From assembly GCA_900547475.1 (NCBI GenBank), contig URGW01000021.1:1-61945 (forward strand): DNA of 61,945 bases, read 5' to 3'. The notes under the pieces were generated by a model that did not search any database, was not told the DNA's origin, and saw only the letters and a list, made by a program, of their open reading frames with translations. The DNA comes from an uncultured Clostridium sp. GTDB taxonomy: Bacteria > Bacillota > Clostridia > Clostridiales > Clostridiaceae. The translations under genes and the position numbers were made by a program. Shown here one piece after another: positions 1 to 8,515 of this stretch; position 1 is the stretch's first letter, and the number at the start of each line of letters is the position of its first letter.

Positions 1-3
1 TTT

Positions 4-48
4 ACCACAAAAAATAGCCGAAAGCTAGATTTCATCTAACTTTCAGCC
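4..48 (-). terminator. Hairpin with T-run, minus strand
   Basis: Two 14-nt arms (17-30 and 34-47) pair around a 3-nt loop. The two non-Watson-Crick positions are G-U only in the minus-strand RNA, and a T-rich run follows on that strand, so a minus-strand terminator is favoured. It may be a second, tandem terminator for the small gene at 119-364. Confidence 0.55.
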
Positions 49-84
49 ATTGAAAATTTTATACTTTCCTATACAATAAAAAAA
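49..84. repeat. Dispersed intergenic repeat, copy A
   Basis: This 36-nt stretch matches 7516-7550 except for one indel and two substitutions. Both copies sit directly next to the T-run of a minus-strand terminator. The function is unknown. Confidence 0.5.
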
Positions 85-107
85 TGCCATAATAGAAATA
101 TATGGCA
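78..107 (-). terminator. Terminator of the small zinc-ribbon gene
   Basis: Inverted repeat TGCCATA/TATGGCA (85-91 and 101-107), followed on the minus strand by seven T residues. It lies 12 nt after the stop codon at 119. Confidence 0.75.
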
Positions 108-118
108 CCTTTTCATAT

Positions 119-364
119 TTATAATACCTTTTTTATCTTACTAATATCATATTCTTTAACAAACTTCCTCTTATTTTCATCATAAACTATTACACTAACT
201 TTTCCTTCTTTATATCTTAAGTATCTTGCTTTGTCTTTACTTCCAATTATATTTACAGACTTTCCACGTTTTAGCTCCTTAATATTATTTGAATTACAAT
301 ACTCACATGAATTTTCAGAAGTAAATACTCGTTGACAATCTAAACAATAATTTAATCTTTTCAT
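119..364 (-). CDS. Small zinc-ribbon-like protein of unknown function
   Basis: An 81-aa basic protein. Two CxxC knuckles near the N-terminus (CLDC and CEYC, about 12 residues apart) are spaced like a zinc ribbon; the remainder is Lys-rich with predicted beta character and no membrane segment. The frame stays open 18 nt further upstream, but an AAGGAGA ribosome binding site at 371-377 lies inside that extension, six nt before the ATG at 364, so 364 is the chosen start. It has its own terminator and no operon partner in the window. I do not recognise the family. A nucleic-acid-binding role is possible from the knuckles and charge but is only inference. Confidence 0.7.
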   Translation of the reverse strand: MKRLNYCLDCQRVFTSENSCEYCNSNNIKELKRGKSVNIIGSKDKARYLRYKEGKVSVIVYDENKRKFVKEYDISKIKKVL

Positions 365-493
365 ATATCTTCTCCTTATCACTATCTTAAGAGTCTATTT
401 TCACTAAAATTTATATGTCTAATTTTTAATATATATAACTGATTAAATATATTAACTCACTTATTCCCCATATGTTCTATGAGTATTACCTTC

Positions 494-523
494 CTTGACA
501 ATAAAGATATTATTGCATTGTCA
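494..523. promoter_or_regulatory. Inverted repeat upstream of the small gene
   Basis: Half-sites TGACAATA and TTGTCA face each other. The same half-sites recur in the perfect palindrome at 1573-1597, and both lie 130-230 bp upstream of minus-strand genes. It could be an operator pair for one regulator; the regulator is not identified. Confidence 0.3.
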
Positions 524-651
524 CTTCTTACCTCAATATTTTATAAATTATAAAAAGGTCAGTAGAATTTAAAAAACTTTTTACTACTTTATTAAAAGAT
601 TATTATATAACTAATAACCAATATAAAAGATGCTTTGTTTTTATAAGAATA

Positions 652-695
652 GAAAAATAGGAGGTTATCCACTGACACCCTCCCTATTTTTACAT
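652..695. terminator. Bidirectional terminator after the CAP gene
   Basis: Arms AAAAATAGGAGG and CCTCCCTATTTTT pair, with one bulge, around a loop of about 13 nt, and end in T-runs on both strands. It lies just after the CAP gene stop. Confidence 0.65.
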
Positions 696-705
696 AAATT
701 TAATT

Positions 706-1341
706 TTATTTATAAAACTCCTGAGTTGCATATACCTTATTTCCTATTTTATATACACCTACACCTATACTATTAAAATTCGTAGATAATATATTTTTCT
801 TATGACCTTCTGAGTTCATCCAGTTTGTCATAAATTGATTTGCTAATGCTGTTGAGTCAGTAATTCCACCTATGTATGCAATATTTTCTCCCCAAGCATT
901 ATATGTAACTCCATCAGCCTTCATCTGCGTAGTTATGTAATTACCATTTAGATCTGTATGACTAAAATAGTTTTTGTTTCCCATATCTTGAGATTTAATT
1001 CTTGCATACTTCTCCATAGTTTTATTATAACTTAATGCTGAAACCCCAACCTTAGCCCTTTCTTCATTTACTTTATTATATATAGCTTGTTCAACTTCAG
1101 CCATAAATTTCTCATTAACAGTTGTATTATTATCTACTGTACTATTATTTCCTGTACTTTCTCCAATTGATGGTTTTGTTGCTGTTGAATTAGAGCCATT
1201 TACAGGTCTACTTGGTCTATTAGGTCTAGACACTGTTACTCTTCTATTATTATTACTACTATCAATTGTAGCTGCATGTGCTTGTACCCCACCAACAAAT
1301 ATACTTCCTAATAATACTAATGAAATTATTTTCGATTTCAT
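706..1341 (-). CDS. Secreted CAP/SCP-domain protein (YkwD-like)
   Basis: A 211-aa exported protein. Residues 1-24 form a signal peptide (MKSKIIS, a hydrophobic core, cleavage near AHA-A). A Ser/Thr/Asn-rich linker follows to about residue 70, then a CAP domain of about 130 residues. CAP hallmarks are present: an N-x-x-R-x-x-x-G helix, a YFSH motif, GENIAYIGG, and W-x-NS-x-GH-x-x-NIL followed by GVGV. Bacterial members of this family are extracellular and poorly understood. The ATG at 1341 lies 7 nt from a GGAGG box (1349-1353), whereas the ATG at 1347 lies almost on top of it, so 1341 is chosen. It is monocistronic with its own terminator. Confidence 0.88.
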   Translation of the reverse strand: MKSKIISLVLLGSIFVGGVQAHAATIDSSNNNRRVTVSRPNRPSRPVNGSNSTATKPSIGESTGNNSTVDNNTTVNEKFMAEVEQAIYNKVNEERAKVGVSALSYNKTMEKYARIKSQDMGNKNYFSHTDLNGNYITTQMKADGVTYNAWGENIAYIGGITDSTALANQFMTNWMNSEGHKKNILSTNFNSIGVGVYKIGNKVYATQEFYK

Positions 1342-1572
1342 TTCCATTCCTCCTATAATTTGAACTATTATTCATAATTCATTTTTAGTCGTTATGTACT
1401 TTTACGTCTTTAACAACTTGTCCATTTCATATTAACATATCAATACAAATTTTATAATAGTAGATTATCGGTTAGACTGTATTATCTATCCATGAATTAT
1501 TTTCTTAAAAAAATTGTTATATAATATGACTATTTACGAGCATTTCTTCTATACTTACTGCTCTACTGAAAC

Positions 1573-1597
1573 TAGTGACAATACATTGTATTGTCAC
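1573..1597. promoter_or_regulatory. Perfect palindrome upstream of the CAP gene
   Basis: AGTGACAATA and TATTGTCACT form a perfect 10-bp inverted repeat around CATTG. There is no T-run on either strand, so a terminator is unlikely. It sits about 230 bp upstream of the CAP start and 25 bp past the sodA stop. It could be an operator or an mRNA 3'-end stabiliser. Confidence 0.35.
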
Positions 1598-1621
1598 TAT
1601 AAATATCAATACTATTCATTT

Positions 1622-2242
1622 TTACTTAAGGCATTCTCGAAGATAATTTTCTTCAACCTTTTTCCAATCTATTATATTCCAAATATTTTTCACATAATTA
1701 GCTCTCAAATTTTTATATTTTAAATAATATGCATGCTCCCATACATCAATTGTCAATATTGGCTTCATCTTAAAAATTAATGGTGAATCTTGGTTTGATG
1801 TTGAAATTACATCAAGCTCACCTTTTTCATTAACTACAAGCCATGAATATCCTGATCCAAATTGATTTATGGCTCTCTTTGATATTTCATCTTTCAATTT
1901 TTCTATATCACCATATTTCTTATTAATCTCCATTAACAACTTACCATTTGGATATTTCTTAGGTCTTTGTGATAAAATAGAAAAATATAAATTATGATTA
2001 GCTACTCCCCCTCCTTGATTGATTACATCCTTTCTTATTTCTTTAGGAACTTTTTCAATATTATAAAGTATTTCCTCTAATGTTTTTCCTTCAGTAAATT
2101 TTTCATATCCTTCAAGAACTTTATTTAGCTTATCTACATATCCTTGTAAATGTTTTGTATAATGTATACATACTGTTTCAGTATCAATATAAGGCTCTAA
2201 ATCCTTATATTTATATTGTAATGGCCACTTATCATATTTCAT
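1622..2242 (-). CDS. sodA: Superoxide dismutase, Mn/Fe family
   Basis: A 206-aa cytoplasmic enzyme that dismutates superoxide to oxygen and peroxide; the length is typical of the family. The four metal ligands are visible: His27 (CIHYTKH), the His of GGVANHNLYF, and the Asp and His of DVWEHAYYL. The second-sphere Gln is supplied by SNQDSPL in the C-terminal domain, the pattern of Mn-type rather than Fe-type enzymes; cambialistic use cannot be excluded. Start ATG at 2242 follows a strong GGGGGAG box. It is monocistronic, located between a secreted protein and a two-component system. In an anaerobe it serves oxygen tolerance. Confidence 0.95.
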   Translation of the reverse strand: MKYDKWPLQYKYKDLEPYIDTETVCIHYTKHLQGYVDKLNKVLEGYEKFTEGKTLEEILYNIEKVPKEIRKDVINQGGGVANHNLYFSILSQRPKKYPNGKLLMEINKKYGDIEKLKDEISKRAINQFGSGYSWLVVNEKGELDVISTSNQDSPLIFKMKPILTIDVWEHAYYLKYKNLRANYVKNIWNIIDWKKVEENYLRECLK

Positions 2243-2327
2243 ATACTCTCCCCCTTCTTATTTACTAATATTTTATTTATGTTTTTTATATTCATAAATA
2301 TTATTATTTTTTTAATATATTAATAAA

Positions 2328-2357
2328 AAAGACCAATCAATTTAACTTAGTCCTTAT
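2328..2357 (-). terminator. Terminator of the histidine kinase gene
   Basis: A 9-bp stem with two G-U pairs (AAGGACTAA with TTGGTCTTT), followed on the minus strand by a T-run. It lies just after the kinase stop codon. Confidence 0.5.
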
Positions 2358-2360
2358 TAA

Positions 2361-3380
2361 TTATTTATTAGGTAGAAAGATAGAAAATATAGATCCCTCA
2401 TTATGTGATTTTACTTTAATATATCCACCATGTTTACTTACTATTTCTCTAGTTAAATATAAACCAATTCCTATTCCGTCAGCATCCCCAACATTTTCCC
2501 CTCTATAAAACCTACTAAATATTTTAGCCATGTCATCTTCTTTTATTCCAATACCATCATCCTTAATATCAACTCTAACAAACATTTCATAACTTTCAAT
2601 CTTTACATCTATTTTGCCATTTTCACTACTATACTTAACTGCATTTTCTAAAATATTAAAAATTCCTTCCTTTATCCAATTCTTATCATGATTAATTGTA
2701 ACTCTGTTAACTTCATCTAATGTTATTTCAATATTTTTAGCTTTTGCCTTGCTTTGAATCTCATTTATAGCCATTAATAGGGTGTCATTTAATTGGCTAA
2801 CAGTATACCTTAAATTTATTACTCCACTTTCCAATCTAGACATTTTTATCATGCTTTCAACCAAAAAGCTTAACCTATTTAAAGAGCTCATAACAATGTC
2901 ATAAAATTCTTTTCTTTCTTCTTTACTTAATGACTCATCCTGTAAAAACTCACCATACATTTTTAAATTAGTTAATGGAGTTTTTAGTTGATGTGCTATA
3001 TCTGAAATTAACTTTTGAATTTCATTTCTTTCCTCTTCAATTTGACTGTTTTTATTCTTTAGTATAGCAGTTAATTTTATAGTTTGATATTGAAGCTTAG
3101 AAAACAAGGTATCTTCAATGCTTGAGAATACTTCCTTATCCTTCATATCTATAATAGTTTGTAGCATGTCAGAGAGTTGTATAAATATACTTTCCATATG
3201 CTTTTTATAAACTATTTTATAAATAAAAAAAGAAGAAATTATAAATACTGAAAATATTAAGGTAGCAAAAAATACCTCTCTACTTTCTGATATCACATAT
3301 ATATAAACATTAAATATAATTGCTGATACTATAATAATTTTACTTAATATATTATTTACTTTATCAAACTTAATCCTCAT
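2361..3380 (-). CDS. Intramembrane-sensing histidine kinase, BceS-like
   Basis: A 339-aa membrane sensor kinase. Two transmembrane helices (about residues 12-32 and 38-58) are joined by only a few residues, the architecture of BceS-type kinases that sense through their partner transporter. The DHp helix carries the phospho-acceptor His in SDIAHQLKTPL. The ATPase domain has the N box (NILENAVKYS), G1 (DDGIGI), F-type (IFSRFYRG) and G2 (GIGIGLYL) motifs. The ATG at 3380 is 4 nt after the response-regulator stop and has GGGAGAA upstream; a longer in-frame start at 3413 would overlap that gene. It lies beside a BceAB-type transporter, so it probably responds to antimicrobial peptides; the inducer is unknown. 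Confidence 0.9.
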   Translation of the reverse strand: MRIKFDKVNNILSKIIIVSAIIFNVYIYVISESREVFFATLIFSVFIISSFFIYKIVYKKHMESIFIQLSDMLQTIIDMKDKEVFSSIEDTLFSKLQYQTIKLTAILKNKNSQIEEERNEIQKLISDIAHQLKTPLTNLKMYGEFLQDESLSKEERKEFYDIVMSSLNRLSFLVESMIKMSRLESGVINLRYTVSQLNDTLLMAINEIQSKAKAKNIEITLDEVNRVTINHDKNWIKEGIFNILENAVKYSSENGKIDVKIESYEMFVRVDIKDDGIGIKEDDMAKIFSRFYRGENVGDADGIGIGLYLTREIVSKHGGYIKVKSHNEGSIFSIFLPNK

Positions 3381-3384
3381 AAAA

Positions 3385-4056
3385 TTATTCTCCCAAGGTA
3401 TATCCAATACCAAATACAGTCTCTATATATCGTGGATTTTTAGGATCTTCTTCAATCTTCTTTCTAAGCCTTCTTATATTCACACTTAATGTATTTTCAT
3501 CAACAAAGTTTCCATTGCTATCCCAAAGTTTTTCTAAAAGGATTTCCTTTGTTACAACTTTACCTCTATTTTTAACAAGTATCTCTAATAGCTTATATTC
3601 TGTTGCTGTTAAGTTAATTTTATTATCATTTATAGAAACAATCATCTTATCAAAATCTATTATTAACCCTTTATGCTGAAAAGTATTTTTATTATTGCTA
3701 TTTATTTTAAGAATAGCATTTACCTTATATTTTAATAACTCTACTGAAAATGGCTTGGATATATAATCATCACCACCAACTTCATACCCATTTACCATAT
3801 CCTCTTCTGTATCATTTGCAGTAAAAAATACTATAGGAAACTTCACATATTCTCTAATTTCCTTGCATAAATCTAACCCATTTCCATCTGGTAAGTTTAT
3901 GTCTAAAAGTAAAAAATCTATTTTATTATTTAATATCATTTGCTTTCCTTCAGTTTTATTATAAGCAGATAAAATTTCATAACCTTCCCTTTTTAAAGCA
4001 AAAGCTACTCCTTTATTAAGTGCTTTATCATCTTCAATTATTAAAACTTTTGCCAT
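3385..4056 (-). CDS. OmpR-family response regulator, BceR-like
   Basis: A 223-aa DNA-binding regulator. The receiver domain (about residues 1-115) has acidic residues Glu8-Asp9-Asp10, phospho-acceptor Asp52 (LLLDINLPDG), a conserved Thr/Ala switch region and Lys in the YISKPF loop. A winged-helix domain follows (about 125-223; LWDSNG, NIRRLRKK, GIGYTL). It is co-transcribed with the kinase gene 4 nt downstream. The likely target is the ABC operon to its right in the window, whose promoter region has an 11-bp-spaced direct repeat typical of OmpR-family half-sites (inference). Confidence 0.93.
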   Translation of the reverse strand: MAKVLIIEDDKALNKGVAFALKREGYEILSAYNKTEGKQMILNNKIDFLLLDINLPDGNGLDLCKEIREYVKFPIVFFTANDTEEDMVNGYEVGGDDYISKPFSVELLKYKVNAILKINSNNKNTFQHKGLIIDFDKMIVSINDNKINLTATEYKLLEILVKNRGKVVTKEILLEKLWDSNGNFVDENTLSVNIRRLRKKIEEDPKNPRYIETVFGIGYTLGE

Positions 4057-4087
4057 ATATTATCTTCCCCCTTATTTTTCATTATAG

Positions 4088-4122
4088 CAAAATGTGACAA
4101 GCCATACTACTTGCCACATCTT
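4088..4122 (-). terminator. Terminator of the FtsX permease gene
   Basis: Arms ATGTGGCAAG and CTTGTCACAT pair around an 8-nt loop, followed by TTTTGC on the minus strand. It separates the transporter operon from the response-regulator gene. Confidence 0.6.
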
Positions 4123-4124
4123 CT

Positions 4125-6632
4125 TTATTCTTCTATTTCTCTAATTCTTTCAGTTACACTTTGCTTTGAACATGCTTTAAATACTATTGATGGAGTTACC
4201 AAACATATAATAAATATTATAATTGTTAAAAATATAAGTGGTACTGCTGGGAATGTAAACACTGCATAATCCGCCATATTTTGAGCTAATGCTGATATTC
4301 CAAATATAATGCCAGTTCCTAAAGTACAAATTAATAATGTTGTTATTCCTGCATAATATACTCCTTCAAACACAAGCATCTTTTTAATTTGCTTCTTAGT
4401 CATTCCTATACTTTCCATTATAGCAAGCTCTTTTAATCTTATATTAATTCCTGTTATCATAACATTAACAAAATTTAATACCCCTATTAATATTAAAATT
4501 AAAGATACTCCTCCACCAAGAACTCTTTGCACCATTGATGTTTTCTTAAATTCTTCAGTTTTAATTGTTTTAGCTTCTAAATTTAATCCTTGGCTCTTTG
4601 CTAAATCTTGTAAATATGCTTTAATTTTAGATTCATACTTTTCTTCTACATTTATATAGGAAAGATAATTTGCAGGATTACTATCTATCTTTTCTAAAGC
4701 TGATTCACTCATACAAATTGTTGGTATACCTACTGGAGCTTCTAACCCTGATGGTATCTTTGTATCTAAATCCACTACTTTGGCATCATATTCTAATGAT
4801 TTATTAGTAGTAGGATTGGTGATTTTTTGCTTACCCTTTATATTCTTATAATTATCTCCATAATACCAGTTATCTACAAGAATTAGTTTACCTTCCTTAA
4901 AAGCTTCTAAATCAAATTTTTCTTTGTTTTCCTTATATATTTTTTCAATAGTACTATCACTAACTCCAATTATACTAGCATTCATAAATTCTGGATTTAT
5001 TTTTGAATTCTCAATAAAACTATTAAGTTCCTCATCACTTAATCCAAATCTACTATAACTTTCTTTTAGGGCAGGTAATAATACTTCATCATTCATAGTT
5101 AATCTAAGAGTGCTTAATTTAAAAGTATCTATACTTTCCACACCAGTAATGTTACTAATATTATTCAAAATATCATTATTCATTTTTCCTTTTACTGCAC
5201 CTATATTTTGAAGTTCAAAATCATTAGGAACATACTTATTTATATAATTTTCAACCTTTATACTATCAATAAATGTATTAACACTTAAGAAAGTAACGAT
5301 TCCCACAAATAATGATAAAAATACTAGTATAGCTCTTTTTTTATCTCTAAAAACATTATACCAAGCCATTTTATAAAGCTTACCACCATTAGTTGTATTT
5401 CTGTTTTTCTTTTGTTTTTTTGGTTTACTTCCTGTATATCTCATAGCTTCAATTGGAGAAATGCTACTAGCTATTTTAGCTGGTTTTCTACAGCTTACTA
5501 ATACTGTTATTAAAGAAAATGATGCTGCTAATATAAATATTACTGGGCTAAATGATACATCACTAGGCATTGCTGTTGCAGAAGGTCCTTCAAAAAACAT
5601 ACCTAAAACTACCGGTACTACACCAAATGAAACTATTGCTCCTAATGCTAATCCTATTGGAATTCCAATTATAGAAAGCTTCAAAGCTTGTCCTTTTACT
5701 ATCCTTTTAATCTGCTTTGGAGATGCTCCTAAAGTTTTTAATCTTCCATAAAAATTAATATCCTTAGTTACAGCTATATATAAAACGTTATAAATTAATA
5801 GGTATCCACTTACAATTATAAATGCACTAATTATAAAAACTGCAATAGCAGTACTAATAGCAATATCTGAAGAATCTTCTACAATATATGAATAATTAAA
5901 CTTTTGATTTTTTTCAAGATTAACTTCACTTTTTAATATATCTTCTGCTGAATATTTATATTTGTTCTTTACAGTCATTGAAAATAATCCATTATTTTTT
6001 AGTGATATTTTATTTTCTTTAATAAAACTTTCAGAAACATAAATATAGCCTGTATCTTCAGTAAATCCATAAGAGGTAAATATGCCCCTTATAGTAAACT
6101 CTTTATCAATAACCTCATTATTTATTTTACATGGAATACTTATTTTATCTCCAATATTTGCATCACTTTTCTTAAGAAGTTCCAATGCTAATCTTGATAT
6201 CATAATATCATTTGAATTAGTTGGATAACTCCCTTTTATATCATCTAATGCAGGTATTAATTGCTTTTCATAGTTATCTTTATCATGATATTCTAATTGT
6301 ATACTTGTCTTATTTTTACTTAAAATATCTAAACTTACATTTCCAACACTTATCTTTGATCCTGTATTTTTAAATATACCTAAAGTCTTAATTTTACTTA
6401 TTTGTTCTTCTGTTGGATTTTGCAGTGAAATATTAGCTGTTGTTCCTGCTAAACGAGTCTTCATTATTCCATAGTTTTTAACAAAACTTATTCCAATACT
6501 AAAAACTGAGGACATCATAAAAGTTGTTAATATTATAGCAAGTATTGCAAATATATTTCTTACTTTATTTGTTCTTAATGAACGATTAGTTATTCTTTTT
6601 ATAATCTCCTTATTATTATTTTCAAACTTCAT
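4125..6632 (-). CDS. FtsX-like ABC transporter permease, BceB/MacB type
   Basis: An 835-aa membrane protein with about ten predicted membrane segments: one near residues 25-50, three around 255-380, one near 435-455, and three at 705-825. Two FtsX permease cores (about 260-385 and 705-830) flank a large extracytoplasmic region. This two-core layout with a large outer domain matches bacitracin/peptide resistance permeases. The ATG overlaps the stop of the ATPase gene (TAATG), indicating translational coupling. With the adjacent ATPase and two-component genes it forms a complete Bce-like resistance and sensing module. The substrate cannot be read from sequence. Confidence 0.9.
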   Translation of the reverse strand: MKFENNNKEIIKRITNRSLRTNKVRNIFAILAIILTTFMMSSVFSIGISFVKNYGIMKTRLAGTTANISLQNPTEEQISKIKTLGIFKNTGSKISVGNVSLDILSKNKTSIQLEYHDKDNYEKQLIPALDDIKGSYPTNSNDIMISRLALELLKKSDANIGDKISIPCKINNEVIDKEFTIRGIFTSYGFTEDTGYIYVSESFIKENKISLKNNGLFSMTVKNKYKYSAEDILKSEVNLEKNQKFNYSYIVEDSSDIAISTAIAVFIISAFIIVSGYLLIYNVLYIAVTKDINFYGRLKTLGASPKQIKRIVKGQALKLSIIGIPIGLALGAIVSFGVVPVVLGMFFEGPSATAMPSDVSFSPVIFILAASFSLITVLVSCRKPAKIASSISPIEAMRYTGSKPKKQKKNRNTTNGGKLYKMAWYNVFRDKKRAILVFLSLFVGIVTFLSVNTFIDSIKVENYINKYVPNDFELQNIGAVKGKMNNDILNNISNITGVESIDTFKLSTLRLTMNDEVLLPALKESYSRFGLSDEELNSFIENSKINPEFMNASIIGVSDSTIEKIYKENKEKFDLEAFKEGKLILVDNWYYGDNYKNIKGKQKITNPTTNKSLEYDAKVVDLDTKIPSGLEAPVGIPTICMSESALEKIDSNPANYLSYINVEEKYESKIKAYLQDLAKSQGLNLEAKTIKTEEFKKTSMVQRVLGGGVSLILILIGVLNFVNVMITGINIRLKELAIMESIGMTKKQIKKMLVFEGVYYAGITTLLICTLGTGIIFGISALAQNMADYAVFTFPAVPLIFLTIIIFIICLVTPSIVFKACSKQSVTERIREIEE

Positions 6633-7309
6633 TACTTGCCACCTCTTACAAAAACTTTTCCATCTTCAATTCTTATAATTCTATCTGCAAGTTGAGCAAT
6701 TTCTTCATTATGAGTTATCATAATCATTGTTTGATTAAACTTTTTACTAGTTGTTTTTAAAAGCCCTATAACATCCATACTAGTTTTACTATCAAGATTT
6801 CCTGTTGGTTCATCAGCTAAAATAATACTTGGCTTTGTAGCTAATGCCCTTGCTATTGCAACCCTTTGTTGTTGTCCTCCTGATAAATTATTAGGCATAT
6901 TAGTTAGTTTTTCACTTAAACCTAATGTGTTAATTATTGAATCCACATATTCTTTATCTATTTTTACTCCATCCAATTCTATTGGAAGTACTATGTTTTC
7001 ATATACATTTAATATTGGTACTAAATTATAATTTTGAAATATGAAACCTATATTTCTTCTTCTAAAGACTGTAAGTTCTTCATCTTTCATAGAGCTAATC
7101 TTTTTCCCATTTATAATTATTTCTCCACTTGTTGGTGTGTCTAATCCTCCTAACATATTTAACAAAGTAGATTTTCCACTACCTGATGTTCCTATAACAG
7201 CAATAAATTCTCCATTATTTATTTCTATACTTACATTATCTAAACCCTTAATTTTATTAGGCTCTTCTCCATAAATTTTCACTAAGTTTTCTGTTTTTAA
7301 AATACTCAT
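6632..7309 (-). CDS. ABC transporter ATP-binding protein, BceA/LolD type
   Basis: A 225-aa nucleotide-binding subunit. Walker A is GTSGSGKST, the Q-loop lies in FIFQNYNL, the signature is LSGGQQQR, Walker B is ILADEPTGNLD, and the switch His is in MITHNEE. This is the MacB/BceA/LolD subgroup that pairs with FtsX-like permeases. It is first in its operon; the permease ATG overlaps its stop. The start is supported by a GAGGTG box about 8 nt upstream. Confidence 0.95.
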   Translation of the reverse strand: MSILKTENLVKIYGEEPNKIKGLDNVSIEINNGEFIAVIGTSGSGKSTLLNMLGGLDTPTSGEIIINGKKISSMKDEELTVFRRRNIGFIFQNYNLVPILNVYENIVLPIELDGVKIDKEYVDSIINTLGLSEKLTNMPNNLSGGQQQRVAIARALATKPSIILADEPTGNLDSKTSMDVIGLLKTTSKKFNQTMIMITHNEEIAQLADRIIRIEDGKVFVRGGK

Positions 7310-7361
7310 TTTGTATCACCTCATAATATTTTTCTAATATACTTTGTATTTTAAACAGAAC

Positions 7362-7379
7362 TTCTTACGATTTTCTTAC
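7362..7379 (-). promoter_or_regulatory. Direct repeat, candidate BceR-like operator
   Basis: On the minus strand GTAAGAA occurs twice with an 11-bp period (7373-7379 and 7362-7368), about 55-70 bp upstream of the ABC operon start. One helical turn between direct half-sites is usual for OmpR-family regulators. AT-rich -10-like sequence lies just downstream. Confidence 0.45.
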
Positions 7380-7515
7380 ATATATAATTTTTCTATAGCT
7401 TATACAAAAAAATGTGGAGTGGATATTTATTTTGCTTGTTCCGTAGCATAGTCCATAGATATTTATTTTATATTTTTTAATATAAAAATGTAATAATACC
7501 TTTGATTTATAGCTA

Positions 7516-7550
7516 ATTGAAATTTTATACTTTCCTAGACAGTAAAAAAA
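7516..7550. repeat. Dispersed intergenic repeat, copy B
   Basis: Near-identical partner of 49-84 (one indel, two substitutions), again abutting the T-run of a minus-strand terminator. Confidence 0.5.
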
Positions 7551-7575
7551 GAGCTAGCATTTATACTAACTCTCC
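7544..7575 (-). terminator. Terminator of the zinc-ribbon membrane protein gene
   Basis: AGAGTTAGTA and TGCTAGCTCT pair around TAAA, followed by seven T residues on the minus strand. Confidence 0.75.
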
Positions 7576-7585
7576 ATATATAATA

Positions 7586-8203
7586 CTATTGCCTATTATA
7601 ATAGTTTATTCCGTCATTAGGCTTAAAATATGTTCTAATATATCCATCTTTTGATACAAATACTATCTCATTTTTCTCCTCATTATAGTATATCTCATCA
7701 CCATCTTCTGCTTCTATTTTATGTTTTGAAGTCGATGAATTAATAACTTCATTGGCTCCTTTTAAATACTCTTCTTTTGACTTATAACCAAACTCACTTC
7801 CATGCTTCTCGAAATGATCTTGCCACAATGTTTCATTACGAAACTCCAGTGAAATATTGTTTTTTTCTGTTCCAAAGTTTGTCCTTATTTCTTGCAAATT
7901 AATATCTATATTAAATAATTTACCTAAAAGTAAAACTACAAGAATTAATCCAGCCGCTATAATATTTTTTAAAGTTTTTTTCTTACCAGTATTCTTATAA
8001 TTGTTATAGCTATTATCTTTATAATTATTATTTATTTTTTCTCTTTTGCTACTATCTATATTATATTCTTTATTATTTTTATTTTCCTTTCTACATGCAT
8101 TACACCTTTTAGGTAGCTCTAAATTCTTATCATTAAAGAATTTAATCTCTGAGTCTGATAATACAAACTCCTTATCACATTGCTTACACTTTCTTTTTAT
8201 CAC
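7586..8203 (-). CDS. Zinc-ribbon, membrane-anchored protein with toxin-like C-terminal domain
   Basis: A 205-aa protein of three parts. Residues 1-40 hold a probable zinc ribbon (CKQC ... CNAC). A charged Asn/Lys-rich linker leads to one transmembrane helix (about 75-95, IIAAGLILVVLLLGKLF). The C-terminal part of about 80 residues has the pattern HFEKHGSEFG-YKSKEEYL, then DGYIRTYFKP. That pattern recalls the small BECR-fold nuclease-type domains at the tips of polymorphic toxins, with His/Lys and Arg-Thr positions. No immunity gene is evident next to it, so a regulatory or housekeeping use is equally possible. It is monocistronic. Confidence 0.7.
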   Translation of the reverse strand: MIKRKCKQCDKEFVLSDSEIKFFNDKNLELPKRCNACRKENKNNKEYNIDSSKREKINNNYKDNSYNNYKNTGKKKTLKNIIAAGLILVVLLLGKLFNIDINLQEIRTNFGTEKNNISLEFRNETLWQDHFEKHGSEFGYKSKEEYLKGANEVINSSTSKHKIEAEDGDEIYYNEEKNEIVFVSKDGYIRTYFKPNDGINYYNRQ

Positions 8204-8515
8204 TTTTAACCTCCATTTAGTTTATTTTAATATTATAAAGTTATTTAACCTTATAATATTATTAATATTTTATCATATTTTAAAAAAAGCTTTTTAATAT
8301 ATTTATAATATTATGAATTTATTGCAAACTAAAAGTATATTTCTTTATTAAATATATTTAGACTTCAAAATTTATATATAATATAAAAAGTGTTTTATCA
8401 TATTTTTGATAAAACACTTTTTATGTTTAATTTAATAGCTTTTTATATAACTCATTATAAATACTTTAATCTATTACTTTCAATAACTTTTTTACTTCTT
8501 CATAATTTTAATAAT
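8204..8515. other. Intergenic region, terminator only
   Basis: AT-rich spacer with no credible ORF. It carries the strong hairpin at 8385-8422 and presumably the promoter of the 7586-8203 gene near its left end. Confidence 0.5.
8385..8422. terminator. Strong bidirectional terminator
   Basis: AAAAGTGTTTTATCA pairs perfectly with TGATAAAACACTTTT around a 6-nt loop, with A/T tracts on both sides. It lies about 95 bp after the alpha/beta hydrolase stop. Confidence 0.75.

Larger units (their letters stand above)
383..705. other. Intergenic region, no gene seen
   Basis: No convincing ORF with a ribosome binding site. It holds an imperfect inverted repeat at 494-523 (TTGACAATA ... TTGTCAC) and the CAP-gene terminator near its right end. 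The rest is AT-rich and probably contains the promoter of the 119-364 gene. Confidence 0.5.

Noticed and set aside
5461..5751. Plus-strand ORF of 96 codons inside the FtsX permease gene
   Set aside because: It lies opposite a strong permease reading frame, has no ribosome binding site and low-complexity hydrophobic sequence; an antisense shadow.
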